Below are positions 1 to 6,438 of a stretch of 8,597 nucleotides of DNA, piece by piece. The notes below the pieces were generated by a model. That model was not told the origin of the DNA. It ran no database searches and was given only the letters and a program-made list of their open reading frames with translations. The position numbers and the translations under genes were made by a program. The stretch's first letter is position 1, and every line of letters starts with the position of its first letter. The DNA comes from Candidatus Eiseniibacteriota bacterium (GTDB taxonomy: Bacteria; Joyebacterota; Joyebacteria; Joyebacterales; Joyebacteraceae). The stretch lies in contig DAOVNE010000037.1 of the NCBI GenBank assembly GCA_030630395.1, positions 1-8,597 of the forward strand. The letters run 5' to 3'.

Positions 1-278
1 ATGCAGGCAACATCGAAGTTGGCGCGCATGACTTCCACGAACAGGATCGCGAGATAGGCAATGAAATACCCGATCCGCTTGATTGAAAGCGGCGGCATTC
101 CGAGACTGGCGTACGTCTTGCCAAGATAAATGGCCAGGACAACGGAGATGAGAGCGCCGGTGGCAAGTTCCTGCCACTGCAAACTCGATGTCAGCATCAG
201 CCATGTCGCAAAGAGCATCACGAACAGGTAACAGTAGTCCCTCATCCTGCCGGTCCGCTCGTCCGTCGTGTCGGTCAT
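1..278 (-). CDS. mnhE: Na+/H+ antiporter subunit E (MnhE/MrpE family), partial at window edge
   Basis: This is the N-terminal 92 codons of a small membrane protein whose 3' part lies beyond position 1; the frame is open to the edge. I translated it by hand from the ATG at 278-276. Three hydrophobic segments are visible, at about residues 15-31, 37-55 and 68-83. They are joined by family-like stretches: a TWLMLT segment, QELATGALIS (36-45), and VEVMRANFDVA (81-91), which matches the characteristic 'E-x-x-K/R-A-N-x-D-V-A' end of the third segment in MNHE proteins. MnhE is a subunit of the multi-subunit Mrp/Mnh cation/proton antiporter in the inner membrane, and related subunits occur in Mrp-linked hydrogenases. 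The start overlaps the rex stop as ATGA, so the two are probably translationally coupled and co-transcribed. A GGAG lies 4 bases before the ATG, which is rather close. Identification rests on motif memory, not a search. Confidence 0.87.
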   Translation of the reverse strand, partial: MTDTTDERTGRMRDYCYLFVMLFATWLMLTSSLQWQELATGALISVVLAIYLGKTYASLGMPPLSIKRIGYFIAYLAILFVEVMRANFDVAC

Positions 279-937
279 GCCGCTCCGTCCCCGATCCGTA
301 GCCCCTCTTGGGAGCACGAGTGGTACACGAGCCTTGCCATTTCCAGGCTCAAATCCACGGACGTCACATTGACGTTGTCGGGCATCGCAAGCCCGCACGG
401 TGTAAATGAGAGCACTGAGTTCACCCCCGCATCGCCCACTCTTCTCGCCACATCTGGAGCACAGATCTCTGGTACTGCAACGATAACCAGCTGAACCGCT
501 TCGGACTGAAGTCTCTTCTCCAAATCGGCCGCGTCCTCAACCGTCACCTGCCCTACCGTCTGACCAACCTTCTCTGGGCTGCTGTCGAACGCCGCGACTA
601 TCTTGAAACCCTCGAACCCGAATCTCGGGTGTTCGAGCAGCGCCCGTCCGATGTTGCCCACGCCGACCACCGCTATCCTGATGTCATTGTCAAACTTGAG
701 GGCTCTACGAATGCTCTCGATGAGTTCGCGGACATTGTATCCGACGCCGCGCGTCCCAAGACTGCCGATGTACGAGAAGTCCTTGCGGACGACCGATGGG
801 TTCACCGTGCAGATTTCCGCCAGCTCTCGCGACGACACGGTCACGCTTCCCCGATTGAGCACGCACATGAGGGGTCTCAAATAGGAGAACAGGCGGTCGA
901 TTGTCTCGTTGGGGATATGTCCAGAACCAACACTCAT
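275..937 (-). CDS. rex: Redox-sensing transcriptional repressor Rex
   Basis: Rex is a cytoplasmic homodimeric repressor that binds DNA when NADH/NAD+ is low and releases it when NADH binds; its usual targets are respiration and fermentation genes. At 220 aa it fits the usual length of about 205-220. The N-terminal winged helix starts with the family-typical IPNETIDRL (8-16) and contains SSRELAEICTVNPSVVRKDFSYIG (recognition region about 35-58). GTRGVGYNV (61-69) links to the Rossmann domain, whose nucleotide loop is VGVGNIGRA (G92, G94, G97). FKIVAAFDSSPEKVGQ (111-126), VIVAVPE (151-157) and the C-terminal SVDLSLEMARLVYHS helix, which swaps between subunits, follow. The ATG at 937 is the only reasonable start because an in-frame TGA lies upstream, inside the operator; its Shine-Dalgarno is weak. 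The gene overlaps mnhE by ATGA. A Rex operator at 962-979 implies autoregulation. Confidence 0.97.
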   Translation of the reverse strand: MSVGSGHIPNETIDRLFSYLRPLMCVLNRGSVTVSSRELAEICTVNPSVVRKDFSYIGSLGTRGVGYNVRELIESIRRALKFDNDIRIAVVGVGNIGRALLEHPRFGFEGFKIVAAFDSSPEKVGQTVGQVTVEDAADLEKRLQSEAVQLVIVAVPEICAPDVARRVGDAGVNSVLSFTPCGLAMPDNVNVTSVDLSLEMARLVYHSCSQEGLRIGDGAA

Positions 938-961
938 CGCTGGTACACCCGGAGTTAGTGA

Positions 962-979
962 TTGTGTTCACATTCACAA
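962..979. promoter_or_regulatory. Rex operator (ROP box) upstream of rex
   Basis: The 18-bp site TTGTGTTCACATTCACAA matches the known Rex consensus TTGTGAA-N4-TTCACAA. Both outer 5-base arms (TTGTG/CACAA) are perfect and the right arm TTCACAA is complete; only the two inner bases of the left arm differ. It lies 25-42 bases upstream of the rex ATG and just downstream of the predicted -10 element (992-997). Bound Rex would block transcription initiation or early elongation of rex-mnhE. The match is read directly from the sequence; its use by this Rex is inferred from the family. Confidence 0.87.
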
Positions 980-991
980 GCTACATATACT

Positions 992-1021
992 TCAATACCA
1001 CCACCCTGGAACTGGTGTCAA
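992..1021 (-). promoter_or_regulatory. Predicted sigma70-type promoter of the rex-mnhE operon
   Basis: On the minus strand a perfect -35 TTGACA (1021-1016) is followed after 18 bp by TATTGA (997-992), a weak -10 element. An AT-rich TATATG (989-984) lies just downstream and could serve instead, though without good spacing. Transcription would start near 984-986, placing the Rex operator at roughly +6 to +24, a normal repression position. The -10 match is only 3 of 6, so the exact start is uncertain. Confidence 0.55.
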
Positions 1022-1073
1022 GGGCCTTTTTGGTGATTTCAGGTAAGGCTGATGTGCATCGGTGACGCACTGA

Positions 1074-1093
1074 GCCGGCTTGAGGAAGCCGGC
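1074..1093 (-). terminator. Perfect 8-bp hairpin after the permease gene, without a U-tract
   Basis: GCCGGCTT (1074-1081) and AAGCCGGC (1086-1093) form a perfect 8-bp GC-rich stem with a 4-base loop, 32-51 bases past the permease stop. On the minus strand the bases that follow (TCAGTGCG) contain no T-run, so it is not a textbook intrinsic terminator. It may stabilise the 3' end of the exporter mRNA, or weakly terminate it before the rex promoter. Confidence 0.45.
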
Positions 1094-1103
1094 GGCGCGG
1101 GAA

Positions 1104-1134
1104 GTACCGAATCCCGGACCGGTCCTATTCGTAC
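1104..1134 (-). repeat. Inverted repeat spanning the permease stop codon
   Basis: GTAC-C-GAAT (1104-1112) pairs with ATTCGTAC (1127-1134), with one bulged base. A 10-bp palindrome, GGACCGGTCC (1116-1125), lies between the arms. The permease stop codon (1125-1127) falls inside the structure. Together with the hairpin at 1074-1093 it makes the 3' end of the exporter transcript strongly structured. Its role is unknown; it could be a chance consequence of GC-rich sequence. Confidence 0.35.
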
Positions 1135-2342
1135 CGGAGAGCGTCTATCGGATTGAGCCGTGCAGCTTTGCGGGCGGGATAGTAGCCGAAAAAGACGCCG
1201 ACGGCGCCGGAGAAGCAGAAGGCCAGAGCCACGATTCCGGGTGAGATGATCGCCGTCATGCCGATGACGCGATCCAGGAAGACAGATACGCCGATCGCCA
1301 GCAGGATTCCCACGAGACCGCCGACGAGAGCGAGAACAATGGCCTCCGTCAGGAACTGAACAAGAACGTCGCTGGCGCGCGCACCGACGGCAAGGCGTAT
1401 GCCGATCTCTCGAGTTCGCTCGGTCACCGACACCAGCATGATGTTCATGATGCCGATCCCTCCGACCACAAGCGACACGGCGGCCACGGCGCCAAGAAGT
1501 AGCGTCATCACGCGTGACGTCTCCGTCGCCGTCTCGAGGAACTCCGCCTGGCTTCTCACACGGAAGTCATCGTCCTCTCCCGGCTCCAGGCTGTGCTCCT
1601 CCCTCAGGATGGCGATCAGCTCATCCTCCGTCGCCTTGGACGCCTCGGTCGACACGGCGCTCACGAAGATCCTGTTGATATAGCGCCCCCCCGACAGACG
1701 GTAGAGCGCCGTTGTCGCCGGCACCATGACAACGTCGTCTCTGTCGGATCCGTAGGCCGACTGTCCCTTCGACTCCAGGACGCCGATGACCTTGAAGGGC
1801 GTATTCCTGATCCTTATCCTCTCACCGACGGGATCAGATCCAGGGAAGAGGTTATCCGCAACTGTCTTCCCGAGCACGGCCACTTTCGCCTTGGCTCGCA
1901 CATCCCTCGCGGTGAAGAACTCTCCCGCCACGGTGGACCAGTCCCGAACTTCTTGATACTCCGGGTCGACTCCCTGGATGGACGTGCTCCAGTTGCTGTC
2001 ACCACCGATCACCTGCGCGCTCACACGCACCTCGGCGGATACAGCGGTGACGAGGGTTGCTCTCTCCCGGATTGCCTCTGCATCGTCGAGGGTGAGACGA
2101 TTCCGAGAGCCCGCTCCCTGACTGACGCCGTGCGACCACGACGAGCCGGGGAACACCATCACCATGTTCGCGCCGAGCGCTGTTATCTGTTGTTCTATGT
2201 CAGCCTGGGCGCCCTGACCGATGGCTATCATCACGATGACCGCGCCGACGCCGATGATGACGCCGAGCGAGGTCAGGAGACTGCGCATCCTGTTTTTCGT
2301 GAGACTCTTGAGGGCGATCTTCAGGAGGTTGCGGAGTCTCAT
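1125..2342 (-). CDS. ABC transporter permease, MacB/FtsX type
   Basis: This is the inner-membrane permease of a MacB-type (type VII) ABC exporter, a class that uses ATP to drive a periplasmic mechanotransmission cycle rather than moving substrate through the membrane domain. At 405 aa it has the family's length and layout. A first membrane helix at about 22-42 ([19 protein letters not shown]) is followed by the large periplasmic MacB core domain (about 43-275), then three helices near 278-305, 328-355 and 368-388. Hallmarks are [28 protein letters not shown] (294-321) and the C-terminal [19 protein letters not shown] (387-405). The ATG overlaps the ATPase stop as ATGA and has a good GGGAGG (2356-2351). 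The ATPase is a separate gene, unlike E. coli MacB where the two are fused. Substrate cannot be told: macrolides, peptides, lipoproteins and siderophores are all known for the family. Confidence 0.93.
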   Translation of the reverse strand: MRLRNLLKIALKSLTKNRMRSLLTSLGVIIGVGAVIVMIAIGQGAQADIEQQITALGANMVMVFPGSSWSHGVSQGAGSRNRLTLDDAEAIRERATLVTAVSAEVRVSAQVIGGDSNWSTSIQGVDPEYQEVRDWSTVAGEFFTARDVRAKAKVAVLGKTVADNLFPGSDPVGERIRIRNTPFKVIGVLESKGQSAYGSDRDDVVMVPATTALYRLSGGRYINRIFVSAVSTEASKATEDELIAILREEHSLEPGEDDDFRVRSQAEFLETATETSRVMTLLLGAVAAVSLVVGGIGIMNIMLVSVTERTREIGIRLAVGARASDVLVQFLTEAIVLALVGGLVGILLAIGVSVFLDRVIGMTAIISPGIVALAFCFSGAVGVFFGYYPARKAARLNPIDALRYE

Positions 2343-3043
2343 TCCGGCTGCCTCCCTGCCCTCATGGTCTCACGGATGATCGCGCCGTCCTTCATCTCGA
2401 TCATCCGCCTGGTGTACTCGGCGATATCGTGCTCGTGCGTGACGATGATAATGGTGATGCCCTGCGAATTAAGCTCCTTGAAGAGCCCCATTATCTCGAC
2501 GGACGTGACGCTGTCCAGGTTACCGGTCGGCTCATCAGCCAGGATGATGGATGGTCTGTTCACGAGCGCCCGTGCAATGGCCACGCGCTGACGCTCTCCT
2601 CCTGAGAGCTGACTCGGTTCGTGGGTGATTCTGTCTCCCAGACCTACGCGCTCGAGCGCGGCTACGGCCTCTGCCCGCGCGTCCCTGACGTGGCCGGTGT
2701 GGTCATAGAGGAGCGGGAGTTCGACATTGTCGAGAGCCGTTGTTCTCGGCAGGAGATTGAACACCTGGAAGACGAATCCAATCCTGGTGTTTCGCACTTC
2801 CGCGAACTCATTGGGGGTAAGCTCGCTGACGTTCTTCCCACTCAGGATGTACTCACCCGAAGTAGGCCGGTCCAGGCAACCGAGCACATTCATGAGCGTC
2901 GACTTCCCGGAGCCCGATGCACCCATGATAGAAACAAACTCACCGTCCTCGACGGTCAGATCAACGCCCCTCAGAGCGTGGACCTCCACCTCACCCATCT
3001 GGTAGACCTTCGTGAGTCCTGATGTCTCGATCACTACACTCAT
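2339..3043 (-). CDS. ABC transporter ATP-binding protein, LolD/MacB type
   Basis: This cytoplasmic ATPase subunit hydrolyses ATP for the exporter whose permease follows immediately. All motifs are intact: Walker [10 protein letters not shown] (41-49), Q-loop at Q93 in VFQVFNL, signature [15 protein letters not shown] (146-160), Walker B ILADEP (167-172), D-loop NLD (175-177) and switch H203. The QVFNLLP and EPTGNLDS wording is typical of the LolD/MacB/YknY subgroup. At 234 aa it is a single-domain subunit. It begins 54 bases after the adaptor's stop codon, with a purine-rich GAGAGAGA stretch as ribosome binding site, and its TGA overlaps the permease ATG. Adaptor, ATPase and permease in this order are the MacAB/YknXYZ arrangement, so they very likely form one complex. 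Confidence 0.95.
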   Translation of the reverse strand: MSVVIETSGLTKVYQMGEVEVHALRGVDLTVEDGEFVSIMGASGSGKSTLMNVLGCLDRPTSGEYILSGKNVSELTPNEFAEVRNTRIGFVFQVFNLLPRTTALDNVELPLLYDHTGHVRDARAEAVAALERVGLGDRITHEPSQLSGGERQRVAIARALVNRPSIILADEPTGNLDSVTSVEIMGLFKELNSQGITIIIVTHEHDIAEYTRRMIEMKDGAIIRETMRAGRQPE

Positions 3044-3096
3044 CGTGTCTCTCTCTCGAACTGGATCTCTATCGCTCCTATCCGGCCGGCGGAGGG

Positions 3097-4380
3097 CTAG
3101 CGACGCCTCATGGTCGAACTGAGGGGATTCGACGTTCCCGAAGATTCCTCTTCGTTGACCTTGGTGATCACATTCGTGCCTTCGGTGATACCGTGCCCGT
3201 TCACGATCTCCGTCACCCGTCCGTCGGTGGCGCCCTTGCGAACCCTGGCTACACTGAGCTTGCCTTCCTCATCGAGATACCACAGCCGCGCCGCGTCGCC
3301 GAATGCGTTGCCGTTCGCCGCTGGGGAGCCGCCGCCCATACCTGGGCCTCCTCCAGGCGAGCCGTGCCCGCCCGGTCCCATTCCCTCGGGTCTCCCGGTG
3401 GCCCCGGCCTCCGGCGCATCCTTCATGCGCTCCTGCATCGCCGAGCGGAACTCATCGATCATCGATTCGCTCGGCTGGAAGCGAAGGGCTACATTAGGAA
3501 TGAGCAACACGTCGCGAACCTCGTCGACCATGAAGTCGACTGTTGCCGTCATCCCAGGATAGAGCAGGCCCCTGTCGTTGGCAGCGTCTATGACAACAGT
3601 GTAGTTGACAACATTCTGCACGGTCTGTGGCTGAAGCCACACTTGACGGACAGAACCCTCGAACTTCTCATCGATGTAGGCTTCCACGGTGAAGCGGACG
3701 CTCTGTCCGTCCTTGATCTGCCCGATGTCGCTCTCGTCAACAAGCGCACGGATCTCCATCTCGGAGAGATCCTCTGCAATGATGAAGAGAGTGGGCGTTG
3801 AGAAGCTCGCAGCAACCGTCTGACCCGGCTCGATGCTCCTCATGATCACGGTCCCGTCGATCGGGGATCGGATGACAGCATACGAGAGGTTGGCCAACGC
3901 TCGATCGAGTGAGGCAACCGCCGAGAGCAGGGACGCTTCGGCTGACTTCGAACTCGTCCCGGCATCTTCAAACTCTGCGTCACTGATGAGCTCGTTCTTG
4001 AAGAGATCATGTGCGCGGGCAAGGTCCCTGCCGGCCTGCTCGTGCAGCGCATCCGTCCTCATTACTGAAGCGCGAGCGTCACGAACCGATGCCGACAGCA
4101 TGGTCGTATCAAGAACCGCGAGAACCTGCCCTGTGGCCACGCTCTCGTTATAATCAGCCAGCACCTGAGAAACCGTACCGGACACCTGCGTTCCCACCTC
4201 CACCGTCCCGACCGCCGAGAGTGTGCCTGTGCTCGTGATGATGTTCTCGAGATCTCCCCGCGCGACCTCGACAAACTCGTAGCGTTCCGCGTCCGCGCTG
4301 CCGCCTCCACGCCTGAGCGCGAACGCGACGGCAATGACAACCACGATGGCTATCAGGGCAATAGTGATCCACTTCTTCAT
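3097..4380 (-). CDS. Periplasmic adaptor / membrane fusion protein, MacA/HlyD type
   Basis: This is the adaptor of the tripartite exporter, anchored in the inner membrane and reaching through the periplasm to the permease and probably an outer-membrane channel. I start it at the ATG at 4380 (427 aa). [22 protein letters not shown] gives an N-terminal anchor (about 4-22), GGGAGA provides a Shine-Dalgarno 8 bases upstream, and the predicted promoter overlaps the longer in-frame start at 4440. Split lipoyl-like halves lie at about 58-90 ([14 protein letters not shown]) and 169-200 ([21 protein letters not shown]). They flank a helical hairpin (about 92-168), and a beta-barrel part (about 205-300) ending in [11 protein letters not shown] comes next. 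A Gly/Pro/Met-rich stretch (about 324-357) interrupts the protein before the final membrane-proximal domain ([26 protein letters not shown]). No lipobox is seen. No TolC-like gene is in the window. Confidence 0.92.
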   Translation of the reverse strand: MKKWITIALIAIVVVIAVAFALRRGGGSADAERYEFVEVARGDLENIITSTGTLSAVGTVEVGTQVSGTVSQVLADYNESVATGQVLAVLDTTMLSASVRDARASVMRTDALHEQAGRDLARAHDLFKNELISDAEFEDAGTSSKSAEASLLSAVASLDRALANLSYAVIRSPIDGTVIMRSIEPGQTVAASFSTPTLFIIAEDLSEMEIRALVDESDIGQIKDGQSVRFTVEAYIDEKFEGSVRQVWLQPQTVQNVVNYTVVIDAANDRGLLYPGMTATVDFMVDEVRDVLLIPNVALRFQPSESMIDEFRSAMQERMKDAPEAGATGRPEGMGPGGHGSPGGGPGMGGGSPAANGNAFGDAARLWYLDEEGKLSVARVRKGATDGRVTEIVNGHGITEGTNVITKVNEEESSGTSNPLSSTMRRR

Positions 4381-4430
4381 GAGTGTGTCTCCCGACCTTT
4401 GACCGGCAACGCCGTGCCTGATTTGCTGCC

Positions 4431-4460
4431 ATTCTAGCACCCGCGCGATTCCGGCGCCAA
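4431..4460 (-). promoter_or_regulatory. Predicted promoter of the adaptor-ATPase-permease operon
   Basis: On the minus strand TTGGCG (4460-4455, 4 of 6) is followed after 18 bp by TAGAAT (4436-4431, 5 of 6), preceded by TG one base upstream as in extended -10 promoters. Transcription would start near 4424, giving a leader of about 44 bases before the ATG at 4380. It lies in the 90-bp gap between the transglutaminase-like gene and the adaptor, where no terminator is visible, so read-through from upstream is also possible. Confidence 0.55.
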
Positions 4461-4470
4461 TGCTCTTACG

Positions 4471-6438
4471 CTAGCGAAAGACCAGCGCCCGCCCACGGTC
4501 GGAGTCGCTCGCGAGGAGAACGTCGCGTAGCTCCGTCCACACCCCTGACGGGACTTCCGTCTGAGTCAGCGACAGCTGGCGCGTTACGGTGATCCACTCC
4601 CCGTCTTCCTCCACGCTCAGGATGAACTCGCCACACTCGTGGTCAACGGCGGCAGCTTCGGGAATCCGAACACTCTCAAGCTCCCCGACCTTGATCCTGA
4701 GCGTCACGCTCTGAGACATCACCGACGGAAGGAGCACGGGCGACTCTCGCCTGGGTGAATAGAGATGCACGTCTGTGGGAAGGAGATCTGTCACGCCACC
4801 TGCCGGGTCGCCTATCTCGAGCCAGGTTCGTCCATCGTCGTCAGGCTCGGGAAGCGTCATCGTGAAGAAGAAACCGGCCACGACCTCTTCCTTTGTGAGG
4901 ACGGCCACGTTGTGCTCCGTGATCTCAGATCCGGGCAGCACCCCGCCGGCGACTCCACCGAAGAAGGCCCCTGCCTCTCCACCCAACCCGATGATGCGAT
5001 CGTGTGGACTGAGCAGGCCCGATGCACGGAAGAACCCCTCACCCACCCATTCACCGTCCTCGTTGGACTCGAGAGAGATGATCAGCTCCAGCCGGTTGCT
5101 TTCGCTGAGATCGCCGATCCTGAGTGCAGGCTCTGTCTGTTGGCCTGGCGCCCACACGGTGCGCCCCGTGAGTGGCGACCTACCGTTCGTCAGGTGACCG
5201 CTCGCAGGATCGTAGTACGCATCCAGACCGTCACCTGTGACGCGAAGCGCAAGGCCGTCGAACCGCGAGAGCGACGGTACACCGGTGTCAACCTCACCGA
5301 ACCCGCGGCTCCTGTAGACCGGACTCACGTCGCACCCAACCTCCTCGAAGAGAGCAAGGGCAAGCACGGCACGGTCGAGCCTGTGACCGTACGCTGTCTC
5401 CCACGTCCTCGATGCCTGGCGCGGCGCGAATTCCCAGAAGCGCGCATCGTACCGTATCGCTCGCGTCGTCTCATTCACGTAGTCGACCACGGCCTGCGCC
5501 TTCTCGGGAAGGTACGGCTTGTGTTTCACGAGCGCCGACATCGTATCCCGTATCGTATCTGTGAGTTCGACCGCGGCATCGAGTCTATCCAGGATCGCGT
5601 CGCCAAGTTCGTCCCAGTCCTTCCACGTGGACCAGACCACATAAGGGGCGATCGAGGCGGCATCGGTGACGTGCGGTCGGGGAAGCCGGTTCACATCGCT
5701 CATCTCCCACGTGAACAGATCCCGGCCACCCTCGGGGCTGTACGTGGGCTCCGGAGCACCGTTCCCGACCGCGTACAGAAGACGCTCGCCGGACGGAACA
5801 CTGACCGAGTAACGAACCACCATTGCCGGATCGTCACGCCTGAAAACCCAGATGCCATGAGCGCCGGCACCGTCCGGACGGGACTCAGTGGTCGTGTAGA
5901 CGGCTTCTATGATGCACGGAATCTCGACACCGTCGTGCAGGAGAACCATCTCGCGGATCGTCAGGTAATCGTCGGCGTGTCCGAGGACGCTCGGCGTCGT
6001 CTCGACCACGGCGGTCGGGCTGATCGCGGACTCGTGCGGCCACCATCTGTCGTCGCGCCATGTCCTGAGGGCATGCACCTCCAGTGACATTGTCTCCGTG
6101 CTGTACGGCACCCTGAGATCAGCGTACTCATCGATTCCGAGTTCGGTGGAGATCCACGCAATCTGATGGAATGTCGTTCGCAGGCCTCCGTCCACCTGAA
6201 CCTCGATCTCGCGGCCGTCATAGAGGAGCACGGCATCCAGTTCCGAAAGGTCGAGTGAGGATTTCGCCTGTGACATGAGCGCACCGATGTCGAGCCCCCC
6301 TGCGGAAGCAAGTGGCTCTGCAGCGCACTGGTGTGGAGCGATAAGAACGAGCGCGAGGACAATCGCGCAGACCATGAAGCCACGAGCAAGAGCAGGTGCG
6401 TGGGAACGGGGGTGCTCCCCGGCGTAATTGGCTCTCAT
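4471..6438 (-). CDS. Exported DUF3857/transglutaminase-like protein with a degenerate active site
   Basis: This 655-aa protein has a signal peptide: basic start, hydrophobic core about 21-35, likely cleavage near CAA|EP at 40. It is therefore probably periplasmic. Residues about 65-260 look like a DUF3857-type beta domain. Residues about 305-415 align by eye with the transglutaminase-like core: LPEKAQAVVDYVNETTRAIRYD is followed by ETAYGHRLDRAVLALALFEEVGCDVSPVYRS. Active members read Y-G-D-C-K-D at this point; here it is Y-G-H-R-L-D, so the catalytic Cys is replaced by Arg353. The catalytic His position (FNH in the upstream gene) reads FDG (Gly395), while the Asp of YYDP (D410) remains. This is probably a non-catalytic paralogue with a binding or scaffold role. 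The C-terminal 230 residues are beta-rich and unassigned. The start shares one base with the upstream stop (TGATG), and a strong Shine-Dalgarno supports it. Confidence 0.85.
   Translation of the reverse strand: MRANYAGEHPRSHAPALARGFMVCAIVLALVLIAPHQCAAEPLASAGGLDIGALMSQAKSSLDLSELDAVLLYDGREIEVQVDGGLRTTFHQIAWISTELGIDEYADLRVPYSTETMSLEVHALRTWRDDRWWPHESAISPTAVVETTPSVLGHADDYLTIREMVLLHDGVEIPCIIEAVYTTTESRPDGAGAHGIWVFRRDDPAMVVRYSVSVPSGERLLYAVGNGAPEPTYSPEGGRDLFTWEMSDVNRLPRPHVTDAASIAPYVVWSTWKDWDELGDAILDRLDAAVELTDTIRDTMSALVKHKPYLPEKAQAVVDYVNETTRAIRYDARFWEFAPRQASRTWETAYGHRLDRAVLALALFEEVGCDVSPVYRSRGFGEVDTGVPSLSRFDGLALRVTGDGLDAYYDPASGHLTNGRSPLTGRTVWAPGQQTEPALRIGDLSESNRLELIISLESNEDGEWVGEGFFRASGLLSPHDRIIGLGGEAGAFFGGVAGGVLPGSEITEHNVAVLTKEEVVAGFFFTMTLPEPDDDGRTWLEIGDPAGGVTDLLPTDVHLYSPRRESPVLLPSVMSQSVTLRIKVGELESVRIPEAAAVDHECGEFILSVEEDGEWITVTRQLSLTQTEVPSGVWTELRDVLLASDSDRGRALVFR

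Noticed and set aside
1021..1031. T-run on the plus strand (CCTTTTTGG) as a terminator
   Set aside because: No plus-strand gene ends here and no stable stem directly precedes it; on the minus strand it reads as an A-run upstream of the rex -35 element.
1593..2591. 332-codon open frame on the plus strand
   Set aside because: It lies antisense to the clearly real permease and ATPase genes. Its product is His/Arg/Asp-rich with no recognisable domain, as expected of a shadow frame in GC-rich coding DNA.
4381..4440. Longer adaptor start at 4440 adding 20 residues
   Set aside because: The extension is polar, would bury the membrane anchor, overlaps the predicted -10 element, and the start at 4380 has a good Shine-Dalgarno.
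5526..5536. TTGTG followed by TTTCACG, resembling a Rex half-site pair
   Set aside because: The spacing and right arm do not match the 18-bp operator, and it lies deep inside a coding region.
4765..6087. 440-codon open frame on the plus strand
   Set aside because: It is antisense to the exported transglutaminase-like gene, has an Arg/His/Pro-rich composition, and shows no motif, signal peptide or credible context.
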